Origin: an uncultured Collinsella sp.
GTDB lineage: Bacteria; Actinomycetota; Coriobacteriia; Coriobacteriales; Coriobacteriaceae
Direction of reading: 5' to 3'
NCBI GenBank assembly: GCA_958346935.1
Contig: CATVTM010000079.1
Span: forward strand, 1 to 8,389
DNA: 8,389 nt
Shown here: positions 5,974 through 8,389 of the stretch, one piece after another
How positions within the stretch are numbered: position 1 is the first letter of the stretch
Layout: each line of letters starts with the position of its first letter
Made by a program: the position numbers and the translations under genes
The notes under the pieces: model-generated
What the model was told of the DNA's origin: nothing
The model's database searches: none
Seen by the model: only the letters and a program-made list of their open reading frames with translations

Positions 5974-7397
5974 GAATCTGCTTGGTACTCGAGGGTTGCT
6001 ACCCCTATGTGCACGGCGGCGTGTCCACCTGGATGCACGGCTACATACAGGCCATGCCCGAGCACGAGTTTGTGCTGTGGGTGATTGGCGCGCATGCTGT
6101 CGACCGCGGCAAGTTTGTCTACGAGCTGCCCGGCAACGTGGTCGAGGTGCACGAGGTGTTTCTGGACGACGCCCTGCGCCTATCGGGCGAGCAACATGAA
6201 GCCAGTTTTAACGCCCGCGAGCGCGAGGCGCTGCGCCGCCTGGTGTCGCTCTCCAATCCGGACTGGGACGTGCTATTCGATATCTTCCAGCGCCGTCGCG
6301 TGCATCCGCTCTCGTTTTTGCAGAGTCGCGCCTTTATGGATATCTTTCGCGACGTGTGCCTGGCCGAGTACCCATACACGCCCTTTGCCGATGCATTCCA
6401 CACCATGCGCTCCATGCTGCTGCCCGTGCTTTACCTTCTGGGCAGCGAGGTGCCGGTGGCCGATGTGTACCACGCCATCTCGACCGGCTACGGTGGCCTG
6501 CTCGCCTGCCTGGGCTCAAGCGTTCACCAGGCTCCGGTGCTGCTGACCGAGCATGGCATCTATACTCGCGAACGCGAGGAAGAGATCATTCGCGCTGACT
6601 GGGTGGTGCCGTCGTTTAAGGACCGCTGGATCCGCTTTTTCTACCTGCTTTCGGAGGAGATCTACCGTCGCGCCTTCCGCGTGACCAGTTTGTTCCATAA
6701 CGCCCGTAAGACGCAGATCGACATGGGCTGCGATGCGGACAAGTGCCTGGTCATCCCCAACGGCATCCAGTTCGACTGCTTTAAGGACATTCCCTTAAAG
6801 CCCGATGACGGCTGGGTGGATATTGGCGCGGTGGTGCGCCTGGCGCCCATCAAGGACGTCAAGACCATGATCTATGCCTTCTTTGAACTGCACGAGCGCC
6901 TGCCTAAGGTGCGCCTGCACATTATGGGCGGCGTGGACGACGAGGAGTACGGTGCCGAGTGCCACGCGCTGGTCGATACCCTGGGCGTGCGCGATCTGAT
7001 CTTTACCGGGCGCGTCAACGTGGTCGAGTACATGGAAAAGCTCGACTTTACCATTTTGACGAGCATCTCCGAGGGCCAGCCGCTCAGCGTGCTGGAGTCG
7101 CTTGCAGCGCGCCGTCCCTGCGTGACGACCGAGGTGGGCTGCTGCCGCGAGCTGCTCGAAGGTGCCCCGGGCGATGACTTTGGCGTGGCGGGTTTTGTGA
7201 CGCCGCCCATGTATCGCAAGGGCTTGGCCGATGCCATAGAGCGCATGTGCACAAGCCGCGCCCGTCGCATTGAGATGGGGGAGCGTGGCCAGCGTCGCGT
7301 TGCCACGTACTTTTTGCACGAGCAGATGCTCGCCAACTATCGCGCGCTGTACGACGTGACGGCGCGTGCGTTTGACCTGCCCAGAGAGGGGGAGTAG
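5970..7397 (+). CDS. pelF: PelF-like family GT4 glycosyltransferase
   Basis: PelF is the cytoplasmic polymerase of the Pel polysaccharide, using a nucleotide-activated hexosamine (UDP-GlcNAc or UDP-GalNAc in studied systems). The 475-residue product (Pseudomonas PelF is 507) opens with M-R-I-C-L-V-L-E-G-C-Y-P-Y-V-H-G-G-V-S-x-W, the signature of the DUF3492 N-terminal domain. Other GT4 landmarks are T-E-H195-G-I-Y-T-R-E-R, I-P-N-G-I, V-V-R290-L-A-P-I-K295-D (phosphate-binding Arg and Lys) and E368-G-Q-P-L-S-V-L-E376, the EX7E motif. No signal peptide or membrane helix is seen, fitting a cytoplasmic GT-B enzyme. ATG 5970 overlaps the preceding stop as ATGA and lies after AAGGAGGGTGG (5953-5963). 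This is the best-supported gene call in the window. Confidence 0.95.
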   Translation: MRICLVLEGCYPYVHGGVSTWMHGYIQAMPEHEFVLWVIGAHAVDRGKFVYELPGNVVEVHEVFLDDALRLSGEQHEASFNAREREALRRLVSLSNPDWDVLFDIFQRRRVHPLSFLQSRAFMDIFRDVCLAEYPYTPFADAFHTMRSMLLPVLYLLGSEVPVADVYHAISTGYGGLLACLGSSVHQAPVLLTEHGIYTREREEEIIRADWVVPSFKDRWIRFFYLLSEEIYRRAFRVTSLFHNARKTQIDMGCDADKCLVIPNGIQFDCFKDIPLKPDDGWVDIGAVVRLAPIKDVKTMIYAFFELHERLPKVRLHIMGGVDDEEYGAECHALVDTLGVRDLIFTGRVNVVEYMEKLDFTILTSISEGQPLSVLESLAARRPCVTTEVGCCRELLEGAPGDDFGVAGFVTPPMYRKGLADAIERMCTSRARRIEMGERGQRRVATYFLHEQMLANYRALYDVTARAFDLPREGE

Positions 7398-7400
7398 CCG

Positions 7401-8389
7401 GTGGCCGGAATCGGTTTTGAGCTCAAACGCCTGTTTAGGCGCAAGGGTCTGTTTGCCACGATGCGCGCTTACGGCTACGCCGGCATTGTATGCACGGGCC
7501 CCATGCTGCTGGGTGTGCTGCTCCAGGTGGGTATCTTGGTGCTGTGCGGTCTGTGGGGCGTGGGGCGCGCCAACCAGGACCTGCTGGTGTGCATGGTGAC
7601 CTATACGCTGCTGGCATCGCTCACGCTCACAAGCTTTTTCTCCATGCCGGTCACGCGCTTTTTGGCCGACATGCTCTTTGCCGAGCGCGAGGATGAGATC
7701 CTGCCTTCGTTTTGGGGGTCTAATGCCATCATGCTCGTTGCGGGCACGGTGCTCTACGGCGTCTTTTTGCTGTTCTCGGGGGCCACGCTGCTGCAGGGGC
7801 TGCTGTGCCTGTGGCTCTTCAACATCATGATCGTCAACTGGAACGGCATGAGCTATCTCACGGCCATCAAAGATTATCGTGGCATTCTGTGCAGCTTTGC
7901 GGCCGCCATTGGCGTGGCGTGCCTGTGCGCCCTGGCAGCGCTGACGTTGGGACTGCCGCCGGTCGAGGGCCTGTTGGCGTCAATCGCCCTAGGCTACGGC
8001 GTCATGCTTGCCTGGGATGTGGTACTGCTGTACCGGTATTTTCCACAGAGTGATCGGAGTCCCTGGTGTTTTTTGCGCTGGCTCGACCAATTTATGCCGC
8101 TTGCGCTTACGGGGCTGTTTACCAACTTGGGGCTTTTCGTACACCTGGTTATTATCTGGGCGGGCCCTATTGGCGTGCAGATCAAAGGCCTGTTTTACGG
8201 GGCTCCTTACCATGACGTTCCGGCACTCATTGCGTTTTTGACCACACTCGTCACGACCGTCAACTTTGTGGTGTCGGTCGAGGTCAATTTCTATCCGCGC
8301 TACCGTGACTACTACAGCCTGTTTAACGACGGCGGCGTGGTGGGCGATATTGTGGTGGCCGAGGAGGAGATGCTCTCCACACTCAACAG
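7401..8389 (+). CDS. pelG: PelG-like polysaccharide transporter, partial at right edge
   Basis: PelG is the multi-pass membrane protein (MATE/MOP-like flippase superfamily, about 12 helices) that works with PelF to move the chain across the cytoplasmic membrane. The start is GTG 7401, six bases after GGGGGAG (7388-7394) and three bases after the pelF stop; the product begins M-A-G-I-G-F-E-L-K-R-L-F, the usual PelG N-terminus. The window contains 329 complete codons with no stop. Hydrophobic segments of membrane length can be seen from about residue 25 onwards (for example around 25-47, 60-80, 107-127, 130-150, 160-185, 190-210, 235-260). Pseudomonas PelG is 456 residues, so roughly 125 should lie beyond the edge. 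Translational coupling with pelF is likely. Confidence 0.92.
   Translation, partial: MAGIGFELKRLFRRKGLFATMRAYGYAGIVCTGPMLLGVLLQVGILVLCGLWGVGRANQDLLVCMVTYTLLASLTLTSFFSMPVTRFLADMLFAEREDEILPSFWGSNAIMLVAGTVLYGVFLLFSGATLLQGLLCLWLFNIMIVNWNGMSYLTAIKDYRGILCSFAAAIGVACLCALAALTLGLPPVEGLLASIALGYGVMLAWDVVLLYRYFPQSDRSPWCFLRWLDQFMPLALTGLFTNLGLFVHLVIIWAGPIGVQIKGLFYGAPYHDVPALIAFLTTLVTTVNFVVSVEVNFYPRYRDYYSLFNDGGVVGDIVVAEEEMLSTLN

Overview
The window looks like chromosomal DNA of a high-GC Gram-positive bacterium. I infer the Coriobacteriia (a Collinsella-like gut actinobacterium) from the GC-rich third positions, the strong purine-rich ribosome binding sites, and a Pel locus with no outer-membrane genes. The class is an inference; no rRNA or other taxonomic marker is present.

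Bases 1-900 are clearly more AT-rich than the rest and hold a toxin-antitoxin module in HigBA order (toxin first). A perfect 34-bp palindrome (18-51) sits just before a ribosome binding site. A RelE/HigB-like toxin gene follows but appears broken: its N-terminal codons (from TTG 69) are in one frame and the rest (to 480) in another, with an additional in-frame TGA at 142-144. An apparently intact XRE-type helix-turn-helix antitoxin gene follows (514-900). Bases 901-1055 hold no gene, only a possible -35 element, a small inverted repeat and the pelD ribosome binding site.

Bases 1056 to the right edge form a tightly packed operon on the + strand: pelD, pelE, a pelA-like deacetylase gene, pelF and the first 329 codons of pelG. 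This is the order of the Gram-positive-type Pel polysaccharide cluster (pelD-E-A(DA)-F-G), without pelB and pelC. Neighbouring genes overlap by 4 nt (TTGA, ATGA, ATGA), except pelF-pelG, which are 3 nt apart.

The expected mechanism, from Pel systems studied elsewhere: PelF polymerises a nucleotide-sugar-derived hexosamine chain in the cytoplasm, PelG (a multi-pass membrane protein) passes it through the membrane, and PelD and PelE form the regulatory and scaffold part of the complex. PelD would switch on synthesis when c-di-GMP binds its degenerate GGDEF domain. The membrane-anchored PelA-like protein would deacetylate the polymer outside. Two points stand out: PelD has a degenerate SDR/epimerase-like domain of about 270 residues fused in front of its membrane part, and its c-di-GMP inhibitory-site motif (RESD, five residues, then the degenerate GGDEF) is preserved.
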